Positions 47,655 through 58,893 of a stretch of DNA of 64,000 nt are shown in pieces. This DNA comes from Adiantum capillus-veneris (Eukaryota > Streptophyta > Polypodiopsida > Polypodiales > Pteridaceae): assembly GCA_014529385.2 (NCBI GenBank), contig CM043970.1, positions 69,650,567-69,714,566 on the forward strand. Direction: 5' to 3'. The notes beneath the pieces were generated by a model. The model was not told the origin of the DNA. It searched no databases and was given only the letters and a program-made list of their open reading frames with translations. Position numbers and translations under genes: made by a program. How positions within the stretch are numbered: the stretch's first letter is position 1; each line of letters opens with the position of its first letter.

Positions 47655-47766
47655 GAGGCACCACATATCTAGCTAGGTACGATTGGGGGCAGGGGACCGC
47701 CGCCCCCCCCCACCGGGCCGGCGGTCCCCTACCCCCAATCGTACCCAGCTAGATATGCGGTGCCTC
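47655..47766. repeat. 112-bp foldback with 48-bp arms
   Basis: The left arm begins GAGGCACCACATATCTAGCT and the right arm, read in reverse complement, GAGGCACCGCATATCTAGCT. The arms agree at 45 of 48 positions, down to GGGGACCGCCG, and leave a loop of about 16 bp, mostly C. No target duplication is obvious. It could be a short foldback transposon or a small-RNA hairpin. Confidence 0.85.
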
Positions 47767-48070
47767 CCTCGCAGAAGCTCATGATGTTGAGGCAAGTCAC
47801 AATGTGTGAATTATTGTGAGAATCTGTCCAAAACTTCAATTAGAGTCCCAAAACTAAAGCGAGGTTCTTCAATATTGGGAATCGATGACTGTCATATATG
47901 TCAAAGCAATATGCTGTTTTGGAAAAAAACAATGTTATCAAAAGCAGAGTCATCGAGCTCGCATGAAGTATTGCACAATAAATGTGTATATAGTTAAACA
48001 ATAATTCATCGTTAGCTAGCGGCTTCCAACTAAAATAAGCAGAATTGGGACGTTTGCTTCATTCTTTAAA

Positions 48071-48820
48071 CTAATTTGACCGTGAATTATATGTTCCCAA
48101 TCTCAGCTCTAGATCTAGCCCCGCGGGTACAAACTCTTGCTCCGCCACAAGCTCTTGCTTTAATGGTTTTGGTATCAGCTGCACCTCTCCCTCTAGTACT
48201 GGATCAAACGGTTTACTGTTCCCCAACCTTAGCTCTAAATCTAGGCTTGACTTCGGCTCTGGTTTCACTTGCAACTCTGACTGATCTGCTTCTGCTTCTG
48301 CGTCTTCTGCATCCTGCTCTTGCAGCTCAAGCTCATGAGGATGAAGGTGCTCATAAGACGCACCCACATTATGGGCGAGGTTGGCGATGTATTCTCGTGG
48401 GTGGGGACTTTGAGGCCCTGCAAACTCTTTCACAAGCTTGCGGAGGTGATCGGCATCTTGGGGATAATTGAGGAGGCAAATCAAAGTATTGGTCCTAATC
48501 TTGGTAGATGAAAGACATGATGAAAGCCACGGTCTGCGCGCTACGATGAGAGCCGCATAGATGCTGGTAGACAGTTTTGCATTGTTAAAGCGGCCTTGTG
48601 GCAGATCAGCTGGCAGTCTCACCTCTCCCCACCATTTACCTCCTGCTACCCGTCGGGGAACCATTAACATTGTATTGTTCTTGCAGCATCTACTGGTCGG
48701 GCTCTTCATAGCCGGTTTCTTCTTGGGATTATGAGATACCATTCTTAAATATTTCCTGCACAAATTATAAGCAGAGACAAGAACCAGCTTCACATGAGGC
48801 TTGCGTTTCTTATGTAGCAA
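48071..48820 (-). CDS. Putative EAR-motif protein, hypothetical
   Basis: A 249-residue frame. Its C-terminal part has two copies of LDLELRLG (residues 193-200 and 235-242), an LxLxL-type EAR repression motif of the form found at the C-terminus of SUPERMAN-like C2H2 zinc-finger proteins and other plant repressors. An acidic stretch (about 166-180, EQDAEDAEAEAD) precedes it. The N-terminal 60 residues are basic. I see no C2H2 finger, QALGGH or other DNA-binding domain; the middle (GGKWWGEVRLPADL to LVKEFAGPQ) is not known to me. The start is uncertain; Met27 or Met38 are alternatives. A missing upstream exon, a truncated gene copy, or a chance ORF in GC-rich DNA all remain possible. Confidence 0.45.
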   Translation of the reverse strand: MLHKKRKPHVKLVLVSAYNLCRKYLRMVSHNPKKKPAMKSPTSRCCKNNTMLMVPRRVAGGKWWGEVRLPADLPQGRFNNAKLSTSIYAALIVARRPWLSSCLSSTKIRTNTLICLLNYPQDADHLRKLVKEFAGPQSPHPREYIANLAHNVGASYEHLHPHELELQEQDAEDAEAEADQSELQVKPEPKSSLDLELRLGNSKPFDPVLEGEVQLIPKPLKQELVAEQEFVPAGLDLELRLGTYNSRSN

Positions 48821-49558
48821 GTTTCTAGCTCTCTAAACAGTGTTCCAATAGAAACATGAAAACCTTATCGCCTTCTGGACTTGGTCAGTACGTTGATCAG
48901 AGCTCCAAGACCCTGTATGAATGCGTTACTTAGGTAGGTAGTTTGGGTACCTACAGCGCCATGCAATATAAGCTTCACCGCCATGCAAAACATCTGCGCG
49001 TGCACGAACGAGAGAGGACGCTGAGGGTGGCGCCGAGGAGGATTCACGTACTGGCATAGGCTGAGGGTGGCGCTGAGGAGGATTAACGCTACTCGCATTC
49101 GGTGACTTGGCAGTAGTTTGTACTGCCAAATCAGCATTTTATACTTTTGGCGGCCCGACTTTTGGCAGCCCGACTTGAAAATGAATTGCTACAGAGAGAG
49201 GGGCTCGCCAGCTTGCCCTTTTTAGGCCCCTGTCACACTGGGGCACCCGTCCCTTTTCTTTTTGAATTGTGGGCGGCCTCAAAGTGTCACACTGGGGTTT
49301 AAAGAAAAATTCGGCGTTCTGTTGCAACAAATGGTGAGTAGCCAGGTAGTGGATGATTCCGCGCATCATGTGACTTTTTGAGGATGGCCAAGCAAAGTGA
49401 AAGTTGGCCGGGTTGGGGAGGTCGTCCCTCTGACAAACTGTGGAGGCCATCTTTGCCTTTTTGCGCAGCCAATGAGCGCTCTCCATTTTAGATGGGTCTG
49501 TTTTGCATGTCCCACTATGACGTGGTCCTTAGTGGCCAATAGAAAGCCAGTCCTGTAA
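48821..49558. other. GC-rich upstream region, no clear gene
   Basis: More GC than its surroundings. A 23-bp motif (GCTGAGGGTGGCGC-GAGGAGGATT) is repeated at 49020 and 49061, and GGCGGCCCGACTT / GGCAGCCCGACTT at 49150. A minus-strand frame of 115 residues (49139-49486) has no known domain. This could hold the 5' part of the 48071 gene. Confidence 0.35.
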
Positions 49559-50140
49559 AGGGACCCATCTATCCCAATACCAACTTATTATCAACGCTAG
49601 TCGTGGTACATAGAAAACGGGTTATTGATAGGGTGCATATATAAGACAGCTGAAAGAAAATCGTAGGCATTGCTGGTACATTGTACTTTCATTCACCCGA
49701 CCTCGGCTTCTCATTCACCCCTCATTTTGTTACACAGCAAAAATGTATTTCCCTCATTCATTGCTTGTGAACCATCATGCAGGCTATGACTTTTCTTGCT
49801 AGTACATCTCGCATGTCACCACATGGTCCCTGATTTGACCTCCTAGCTTAAGTGGCAGCTTGACTTAATGAATTTCTAGAGAGGGTCTCGGAGGCTTTCC
49901 CTTAATTAGTGACCTTAGGGTAAAACACCCAATAAAAAATGAGGGACACATCTATCCCCAATATTAACTTAGTAATGACCCGCCGATCTTGGTACACAAA
50001 CGGGTTATTGGTACTAGGTAGGGTGCATAAGGTAGCTGAAACGAAAACGTAGACGTTCGATCCAGAGTTCGAGCCTTGATGGTGCATTGTACTTTCATTC
50101 ACCCAACCCAGGCTTCTCATTCACCCCTCATTTTGTTTAT
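49559..50140 (+). repeat. Direct repeat pair with GTACTTTCATTCACCC ends
   Basis: About 180-200 bp at 49559-49738 recurs at 49935-50140: CATCTATCCC-AATA, AACGGGTTATTG, TAGGGTGCATA, then TTGTACTTTCATTCACCC and GGCTTCTCATTCACCCCTCATTTTGTT. The second copy includes AGTTCGAGCC, similar to a pol III B box. This could be a SINE-like or LTR-like pair; not resolved. Confidence 0.6.
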
Positions 50141-50596
50141 TAATAAATTTTAAAAAAAAACTACACTATGAGCATGCAATTCAATGTGTGAGGTGTAAGC
50201 CGAAGGGTAAATGGAAACCCTCATAGGTAGTATTCTCATTTAAACACGTATGCTATAGATCATATATAATTTGTATAAGCAACCTCCTCCATTTTCCCTG
50301 CCATATTTCTTTTGCAGTATTTCCAAGTAAAAACGGCCAAGAGCGACGATCAGGATCATCAATTTCTGTTGAAAATGTCCTTATATAGACATACATCTAT
50401 GTGTGTGCATTTGTGAGAATCAAAATTCTTTAACAAGATAGAGAATGACATGAAAATCAACACATCAATGCCTTGCATGTGGGTAGATTTTAATGATGCA
50501 GTACTAATCAATGAATCTTGACACTATTATATCGTCTTTGAATGACAGCAGGTAGAAAGTTAGATAGCTATATTTCAAAGTTTATGAAAAGGTCAT

Positions 50597-50602
<6 letters not shown>

Positions 50603-50673
<71 letters not shown>
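50603..50673 (+). repeat. (GT)n microsatellite
   Basis: About 35 GT units. Confidence 0.98.
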
Positions 50674-50676
<3 letters not shown>

Positions 50677-51645
50677 AATGGTCATGCTTTTCTTGGCCGA
50701 AGCAACATGACACACTAGCTCTATAAGATTGCATACATTTTTTATACATAGGCAATACCCAAGTCCCGACCTAATTCATGAAAATAGCATCCTAAAATTT
50801 ATTAACCTTGGCCTTTAGTTGAGTACATCAGTGTTTCTCTTCTTTCAGTGAGTAACACAACTCTTTCCACCTATGTAAGATTGTAAGTTGTGAAGCTAGT
50901 ACTTTCGATTTCATCAGAATCTCATGTCGAGGTTCAAAATCATCTTTAATGTAGCTCCATTGCCACGGAATCTTGACAAATCATAATGGATGCCTTGGAG
51001 TAGAAAATACGCAGAGTTAATGTACCCAAATTGGCTATGACCACATAGAGAATCTATAGAGGGTGTTGTGTTAACTATGGTGTCCTTTATTCACAACCCA
51101 TCCACAAAGCCTATTATCCTCGTACCCCAATTGGTATCGGTTCAATTGTTTTGGAAGGGTAATTAACAAGGTCTTCAAGTTGTATGAATTGATACCAATT
51201 TGGTTTTCTTTATTTTTGCAAAACTCACAATGGTGAGTGGATATATCCAAAAAACTACATATTTGTGTTGTGCTCGTGACAAGCCATGGCCACTTCAACG
51301 GATCACATAGATACATCGGTTGATGGGAGAGCCACCCCACAACCATGGATGAACCCATACTTTCACCTTTGCACGTCTGTTATTATGGTTCCCAAGGTTA
51401 TGTTCCACTCCTCTGAGTTCCTTTGCCTTCCAACGGCAATGATCATTGACCTGCTTCCTTGGACTATCTCTACGAACTTAGCTACTTCCAAGGAGTTCTC
51501 AAAGAAACAACAATTCCTTGTCTTCCAAATCTATACTATTATAAAAGGGGGAGGGATTCCGGCTCCCTCCTCCGCACACATGCCGCCTCTTTCGTCCGGC
51601 CAATCTGCTCTACAGCCAACATGCTCAGTGAGAGAGAACAGCCCG

Positions 51646-51648
<3 letters not shown>
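50674..51648. other. No gene seen
   Basis: A minus-strand frame of 95 residues (51071-51358) and a plus frame overlapping it show no domain I recognise. Confidence 0.45.

Positions 51649-51705
<57 letters not shown>
51649..51705 (+). repeat. (GA)n microsatellite
   Basis: About 28 GA units. Confidence 0.98.
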
Positions 51706-51708
<3 letters not shown>

Positions 51709-51979
51709 GCCAAAGGCCGCAGGCAGTACTAGTGTGTTTAAAGTAGCAATACCTTGTGATTTGTATAGCAATGAGCAGTGCTTGTTTTTTAAATGTCTTC
51801 CCTCCCAAGTTTTCCAGGTTTTTTGGACCCATTTGAAGATCTGGCCAGCCAAACCACAGATCATCGGACACTCCTTGAATATGTGAGAGAGGTTGATTTG
51901 AGACCTTGCATTACTGTTTCAGAGTTGCATCCTGCACTAGATGTTGTTTCTTCCTTCTTCTTCATCTTCTTTAATGCTA

Positions 51980-52759
51980 TGTGAGGTGCAGCGGAAGTGA
52001 ATGTCTAACTTTTCTCAAGATGAGTGCTCCAAACTGTGCTCAAGGTTCCTTTTACTTACGGAAGGGAGAGCCTTTCGTTCCTTTAGTGAGAGAGTGCAAG
52101 TGATCACAAACAAAGTGGATAAACACTGTGAATGAAGGTGCTGATACTGAGAGATAGAGAGAGAAGAATACAACACCAAAATTTTGTTAAACCCTCCTCC
52201 GAAGTACCCACTCTCTATGGCAAGAGCGGTCTATTGCTATTGATTGCACAAATCTCTACAATGCTTTGGACTTGTCGACGACGACAGACTGAAATTTGCA
52301 AACTCTAGTGGCTAAAATCTACAAATCTTTATCTGCTGAATTCTGACTCTATGTCGATGATGACGGCTACGATGACATGTTGAAAACGGAGATACTGAAA
52401 TTAGCGTTTTTTGGGCTAAATCTACAAACTTTGGATGATCTAACCGTGCGTCGAGGATTTGCTGCGGGAAGGTGAGATCTGCAAGGTTTGGGACTTGCAG
52501 TGCGCAGTCTAACTGCTGCAAATGCAAAAGACTGATGCAAGGGGTGTTCTACCGCCGGGAATCTACAAAAATGCTAAGGGTTCTATTGTCTCAAAAATGC
52601 TAGGGCTGAATCTATGTCTGATGCATAACGCTCGGGGATCTGTTGTGTCTGTTGTTGCCAGACTGCTGCAACTGCAAAACGGTGGGCTGAATTTGCACTT
52701 GAAGAAAACGCTCGCTTGTTCTTTGTTTTTTGGATGAAAACTCCAAGTTATCCGCCCAA

Positions 52760-52794
<35 letters not shown>

Positions 52795-53536
52795 CGGTCT
52801 TGCTGAGAAGGTTCTCTGTTGGATGTTAGGTCCCTGTTACCTCTTCTGCTAGAAGATGCTAGCGCCAGGGTTTCTTATATACATGCTTGTCAAAATTTCC
52901 CTACCCTGTTTTCCAACAAAATTCACTTAAAAATAATAAGTGAAAAATGGCTAAAATAGGGAAAATAGGTCTATGCACTGTAAAAAGGCTCCTGATGGGT
53001 TCTGATGATGAAAATTTGATGATCATGTTATGCTGCAACTGCAAAACGCTCGGTTGAATCTGCACTTGAAGAAAACGCTGGCTTGTTCTTTGTTTTTCCG
53101 CTGAAAACTCTAAGTTATCCGTCTGGGGGGGGGGGGGGTCTTGCAAGTTTCTCTGTTGGATGTCAGGTCCCTGTTGCCTCTTCTCCTAGAAGATGCTAGC
53201 GCTAGGGTTTCTTATATACATGCTTGTCAAAATTTCCCTACCCTGTTTTCCAACAAAAGTCACTTAAAAATAATAAGTGAAAAATGGCTAAAATAGGAAA
53301 AATAGGTCGATGCACTGTAAAAAGGCTCCTGATGGGTTCTGATGATGAAAATTTGATGATCATGTTATGTGCAACCAGAGGATATGCATCTATTCTAAGT
53401 ACATGGGCATGCACGGTCTGCAAACAGACTCACAAAAGTGCTAGAACACTTCCTAAGCTAACTGACTGAGCTGAATTGAACCCTTACCATGAAGTAGCTT
53501 GTCCACATACACATAGGGTTAGATGTGCACGTGACA
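51980..53536 (-). repeat. 3' LTR of element H (1557 bp, enlarged)
   Basis: Longer than the other LTR mainly through a tandem duplication of a 367-bp unit (52664-53030, then 53031 to about 53368). Each unit carries a poly-G tract (52760-52793 and 53125-53138). The flanks match the 5' LTR. Confidence 0.87.
52760..52793 (+). repeat. Poly-G tract
   Basis: About 34 consecutive G inside the first LTR sub-repeat of H. The second sub-repeat has about 14 G at the same place (53125-53138). Confidence 0.95.
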
Positions 53537-53571
53537 TCCCCTCATTTTCAAAGTGAGGTACTGGTACTAAA

Positions 53572-56500
53572 CTATATGGCATCAAAGGAGATCACCAACA
53601 GCGTCTGGAATCCTGGGAAGGACTCTTCGCCGACCCACTCTGATGCGTGGGTCATGTGATACTTGAACTTCATAAAGGTCTGCAACGCTTGCTTCTTTGG
53701 GCCGTGCCGAAAGCGACACAAAGTCATCTGTGGCTCCTTCAATGCTTCAACTTTGTCTATAGTCATGAGTCTACCTTCTTCAAAAATCTCCGAGGATGAA
53801 AATTCCTGAAATCACTTTCAACACAAAAACATATAGACGGAGTGCCAAACCGTTCATCAAACAATGGAATTGAAACTTATCTATCTGATCTAAATCTATC
53901 AACTGTGGCAAATCACAATGGAAATGCCGATGCTTGATGCTCAATCCTTCTTGTGCTCTTTCTGAAACTGTGTCATGCCAAGGAAGAGACATGGAATGTG
54001 AATTCCTTGAATGCAAACATTTCATCTTTTCATGAGTAATCTGCATACATCTGTGCTCATTCATGAATAAATCGTATTCACCGTACAATACGGCATGCCT
54101 ATGGAAAGGGATCACATAAGGACGATGACTAAAATACAGGAAAGCATCACAAATGAAACACTCGAACAATGCATGCTGACTAATCATTCGAACATATAAT
54201 ACTTATTTTGTGGGTTCTTTGGACCTCGACTCGAGAGCCAAGATCGGTTCTACATGACTGATCGAATATGCAATGAGGTTAGCTTCACTAGACAAAGTAT
54301 CAACTAAACCATCATCCTTGTGAACAATCACATCTTTAGCCTGCAAATCATCATGCTCGTGAATAGTCACATCTTGATCATGCAAATTATCATGATCATC
54401 AATAATCACATCTTGATCATGCAAATCATGTGTGTCGTGCTTTGAAGAAGAAAAGACTGAGAGAGTCTCCTTCTCCTGATTCTTTTCAATCTTCGCCAGC
54501 ACATTAGAAATGAGCAATGAAGAATGAACAACTTGCTCATTAGAAAATAGTGGGACCAACTATTGCATGTATTGGTGTCATAATAATCAATATCTAATTC
54601 TCCTAAATGATTTTCTCATATTAAACTGATCATTTAATGTGGGGAAGTGCCAAGGGAGAAAAAGCTAGAATATTGGTTAAGCTAGCAGGCCGGCCACAGT
54701 AGGGATCCAAAGGAGGGAAAATAGGGATCCAAAGGGGGGGCCATTTGCAAAAGAGCCATGTGCAACAATGGGCTAAAAAGACCCTAAGGTTCAGCCCATT
54801 AAGACTTCCAAAATTCTAAGGTTCCAAAATTCAAAGGTTGTGTCCAATGGTCAACCCTAGGGGAAATTGGATGCTTTGTGTGTAACTAAAAAGTCTTTGC
54901 ATATCCCTACATGGGAGGGGGCGAGCCCTTCTTCTAGGGGATGAGAGAGAAAGTCACACACACACACACACACACACACAGGCTCCCTTTACACAAAGGG
55001 AATTAGGGACACATGTCAGCTCCCTAGCCCATATGCCCACAAGGTGTGCCCAATTCCTATTGGATGGCCTTGGAGGTGGACCAATGAGAATTAGGCTAGA
55101 GTAAATCTAGTTTAATTAATTTAAAAAAACTTAATAAAAGAACCAATAAGAATTAAGTCTCCTAGAAGACTATTGGACAGTCTCCCAAGGGGTCCAATGA
55201 GCATTCAGGAGCCCAATGGCTTGCTTGATTCCTATTGGCCAGGAGGCAAAGGGGTCCAATGAGAGTTTAGTTTAATTATTAAATTACCTAAAGCTCTCAC
55301 AAAAGGGGAAAGGGGGACACATGTCAGAAGGCTATCACTTATGCTGCTTAATAGCCATTGGCTTTACTTGGGGAGGTCCAATGGGCAGTCTGCAAGAGCA
55401 ATTAGCAAGAGGGCTCGCCCAAGAGAGAGAGGGGGCTGATTTTTGCAAGGCATTATCACACATACACTCACACAATCTCATGTGTGAAGAAAGAGAAGAC
55501 TATCTCTTCCCAAGCTTTAATGGAGAGCTCATCACCTACTCCAAGCTTGTGAGATAGAACCCTACATCAACACACTCTTGGCATGTGGATGCAAATCCAA
55601 CCAAGAGCCAAGCTTCAATGCATGCTCATCTCCTCTACCAAGATAATTACTAAGCTAAAGCTATGCTAATATGAGTGATTATGTAAGGAGATGTACATCT
55701 TTCTCGTAAGATACTCCTTCTTCCTCTCAATCTACTCTCATACCCTGCTAGCTCTCACCATCTTCGAAGGTGTGTGAGGTCTTGGGTCTGAGAACAGGGA
55801 TAATTAAAGTTGTGTTTGCTAAGTTTTTTGCTTAGTGCATGAAGCTTTCATCTTCATTGCACTAGCTAGTCTTGAAGGAAGACAAAGAATTGTATTGTAC
55901 AATGTCTCTCTTGATGGGAGAAACCATAATACAAAGCCTTTTGGAGGGGGGACCGGCTCCATGCAAATCCGGTCCTCAACTGTTGTCAATAGCTTAATTT
56001 CTCTCTCTTTTTAAAGTATTGTTGATGCTATCTAACTAGGTGTTATGCTTTTTGTTGCTCTCTCTCCACCCAAGCACTCTTGTAATTCTCATTAGGAATC
56101 TATTCTAATGAAATGCCCACTATGTTCGTGCTAATTTCCGCTACACACAAGTTATTAGGCCATTAAATGTTACAATTGGTCTCTCTGTGCTTCACGCTCT
56201 AACCGTATTTCTTCGTGCTTGCCATTCAATTCGGCTATCCTTTCTTCGGCCGCCAAGCACGCTTCCTCACGCTCACGCTCTCTGACTGCCATTCTTTCTT
56301 TGTATTCACGATCCAATTCCACCTGTCTTTCTAAGTGTTGTCTCATCATGTCCATGAGCGTCTTGACCAAAGCCTCCATAGGAGTTGGTGCAATCCTTGG
56401 CGTAGATGGGGAAGGGGGAGGGTCGGAAAACCTCCTGGTGGGGAAAATTCTTCTTCGCCATTTCCATGCTCATCACCTCCATGTGAAGTATCCATTACGC

Positions 56501-56684
56501 TTCGGGTGATGAACATACACTGAAGTCTTGGGTTCTTAAGTTCACGAGGAACTTGGGTTCTTGTGGTTCTTGGGTTCTTGAGGGTCTTGAGGTTCTTCTT
56601 TAGCTTGCAATCTATGTTAGAGAAGGATCTTCTCTTACTCAAGCTCTTCTCTTTCCCGCGGACGCACCCTTGGAGGCCTTGCAC
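53572..56684 (-). pseudogene. Element H: internal coding sequence of unknown type, broken
   Basis: Minus-strand frames in order. First comes MDTSHGGDEHGNGEEEF (56346-56684) and, after a frameshift, MEALVKTLMDMMRQHLERQ and a charged coiled coil (56170-56379). The frame continues across the solo LTR (54576-56174 removed) into 54203-54559 after one TAG. After one TAA it runs into 53780-54187 in the same phase. A last frame, 53572-53766, ends FPGFQTLLVISFDAI. The part 54203-54559 has a repeated DLHDQDV/DDHDNLHDQDV pattern. The start resembles a gag N-terminus (acidic start then coiled coil), but no zinc knuckle, protease or RT is visible. The protein family is unknown to me. Confidence 0.45.
54571..56179 (+). 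mobile_element. Solo LTR of the A/B gypsy family inside H
   Basis: The LTR 54576-56174 (1599 bp) starts TGTCATAATAATC and ends AAATGTTACA, flanked by ATTGG at 54571-54575 and 56175-56179. Its right 400 bp match the LTRs of A and B, including the palindrome at 55950-55975. No internal region is left, the product of LTR-LTR recombination. It is the only complete LTR of this family in the window and includes a CA tract at 54954-54980. Confidence 0.85.
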
Positions 56685-56930
56685 TCACACCAAGGTTGCT
56701 TTTTTCCACCTCACGTTGATTGGCCGGCCTCTAAGTGCACGGTCCACTTTCAATAAGTGAAAAGCGAAACAAGGGGAGGCTGGACAAGCCCTTCTTTCTT
56801 GGGTTCTTGTCACTCTTCAAAATCACGATTAGGAATCGACACACCCAAGAGTACTTGGGTTACGTGTGACCGCCACAAGCAAAAAAAATTCTCATGGTTC
56901 TTTCCTTGAGTGATAAAGAACAATGCCAAA

Positions 56931-56943
56931 GCTCTGATACCAA
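56931..56943 (-). other. Primer-binding site of element H
   Basis: Read on the minus strand, TTGGTATCAGAGC directly after the LTR end CACCTCACA. Confidence 0.9.
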
Positions 56944-57970
56944 TGTGAGGTGCAGCGGAAGTGAATGTAGAACTTTGCTCAAGATGAGTGCTCTGAACTA
57001 TGCTCAAGGTTTCTTTTACTTGCGGAAGGGAGAGCCTTCCGTTCCTTTAGTGAGAGAGTGAAAGTGATCACAAACAAAGTGGATAAAAACTGTGAATGAA
57101 GGCGTTGAGACTGAGAGATAGAGAAGAATACGACACCAGAATGTTGTCAAACCCTCCTCTGAAGGCCCCACTCTCTATGGCAAGAGCAGTCTATTGCTAT
57201 TGATTGCAGAAATCTCTACAATGCTTTGGACTTACCGATGATGTTGACGACGATGAGGACGACGACGAGACGGGCTGAAATCTAAAAACGCTAATGGCTA
57301 AAATCTGCAAATCTTTATCTGCTGAATTCTGACTCTATGTCGATGACGATGCTTAGGTTCCCATCTCGTGGCTCGTCAAAAATAAATTTTTTTTTCGGGG
57401 CCCCACTCTTTATGGCAAGAGCAGTCTATTGCTATTGATTGCACAAATCTCTACAACGCTTTGGACTTGTTGACGATGATGAGGACGACGATGAGACGGG
57501 CTAAAATCTAAAAACGCTAATGGAAAAAAATAGCAAATCTTTATCTACTGAATTTTGACTCTATGTAGATGACGACAATGCGGTGACGACACACTGAAAA
57601 TGCAGATGCTTAAATCAACGTTTTTTGGGCTGAATTTGCAGACTTTGGCTGATCTAACTATGCGGCGAGGATCTGTTGCGGGAAGGTGATATCTGCGAGG
57701 TTTGGGACTTGCGGTGCAGAGTTTGATTGCTGCAAATGCAAAACGCTAATGCAAGGGGTGTTCCACCACTGGGAATCTGCAAAAACATTAAGGGTTCTAC
57801 TGTTCCAAAAATGCTAGGGCTGAATCTGTGTCTGATGCAAAACGTTGGAAGATCTGTCTGGGTGTCTCTCTTTACCACACTCAAAATATGTTTAATTGAC
57901 TGAAGTGAACTGAACCCTTGCCATGAAGTAGCTTGTCCACGTACACATAGGGTTAGATGTGCACGTGACA
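56944..57970 (-). repeat. 5' LTR of element H (1027 bp)
   Basis: Shares both ends with 51980-53536 but has its own tandem duplication: GGCCCCACTCTCTATGGCAA at 57164 and GGCCCCACTCTTTATGGCAA at 57399, period 235 bp. Confidence 0.87.
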
Positions 57971-58064
57971 TGCTACAAGCCTTTGATGTTAGGAAATCTT
58001 TGTCTGGGTGTCTATCTTTGCCACACTCGAAATCTGTTTAATTGCTATAACTAATTGCATTTTC

Positions 58065-58640
58065 TCATGCCCTTGAAGTCGACTTCCTTCTTTGCTTCTT
58101 CTCCTCGAACTGTAAAGAGTTAATTACATCTTGCAAGACGGGTGTTGCATCCTCCTCTTCAATGATGGTTACTATTTGGTCAAAGCTAAATGGAAAGGCT
58201 CCTAGTAGGATGTAAATCTTGTCCTCCTCCTCTGGTCCACAATTCATGTAGGTGAGTTTTGTGGTCATGCTTTTAAGGCAATTGACAAATCTTGCAATAT
58301 TTGTGTCAAGATCCATTTTTAGCTTGTCGAAATCCTTCTTCAAGCTTACCCTACTTTTCGTTCTTCTAGCTCGAAAATTTTTATCTAGGGCTTTCCATGC
58401 AACTATTGAGGTTTCACAATCATTCGTGAAATGCACATAATTGTTGTGTGGTGTTGTAAATATGATTGCCTAGTGCCTGTTTATCCTTTTCCTAGTTATG
58501 TGCACTCATAGCTCGTGTTTTCACAAGCCATCAATAAATGAGAGATCACTAATTGTTGGTTTGACTATCGTCCATAACCCTTTTTCATTAAATAACCCTT
58601 TAATTTGGTCTACCGCATGTGAAATCTATTCCCATTGAAC
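58065..58640 (-). pseudogene. Copia gag remnant (UBN2-type)
   Basis: The frame 58065-58436 reads HFTNDCETSIVAWKALDKNF, LKKDFDKLKMDLDTNIARFV, YMNCGPEEEDKIYILLGAFP and QDVINSLQFEEKKQR, the course of a Ty1/copia gag. The upstream part (to 58640) continues it with stops: IKGLFNEKGLWTIVKP, then HITRKRINRH, a TAG, and AIIFTTPHNNY. Neither the zinc knuckle nor pol follows, because the sequence ends at the flank of element H near 58050. Confidence 0.8.
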
Positions 58641-58848
58641 TTCCTAATTCCCTTCTTACATTTGTACAGATCTTACCTTAGGAGACTCTTCCACAGCTAC
58701 TATCTAGCCTCTTACAATAGTACAATCATGAAATCATCCCCAAAGGTCTTAAAATTTGAGAACATGCTTTTGTTTCTTCAAAACTCACAGACTGTGAGTG
58801 TATTTAATGATATTGTGACTCGTTGTAATGTTTTGGGATTTTAAGCAA

Positions 58849-58852
<4 letters not shown>

Positions 58853-58891
<39 letters not shown>
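58853..58891 (+). repeat. (GA)n microsatellite
   Basis: About 19 GA units. Confidence 0.97.

Positions 58892-58893
<2 letters not shown>

Larger units (their letters stand above)
51975..57975 (-). mobile_element. Element H: complete LTR retrotransposon without pol
   Basis: Bounded by TGCTA at 51975-51979 and 57971-57975. The LTRs are 51980-53536 (3' LTR in minus orientation) and 56944-57970 (5' LTR). In minus orientation the LTRs start TGTCACGTGCAC and end GCACCTCACA. The primer site TTGGTATCAGAGC (56931-56943) follows the 5' LTR and a polypurine tract AAAATGAGGGGA (53537-53548) precedes the 3' LTR. The interior has frames without any RT, RNase H or integrase motif and carries a solo LTR of another family. 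It is therefore non-autonomous. Confidence 0.88.

Noticed and set aside
48076-48511. Plus-strand frames opposite the EAR-motif protein
   Set aside because: Leu/Ala-rich shadow of the minus-strand frame without any motif.
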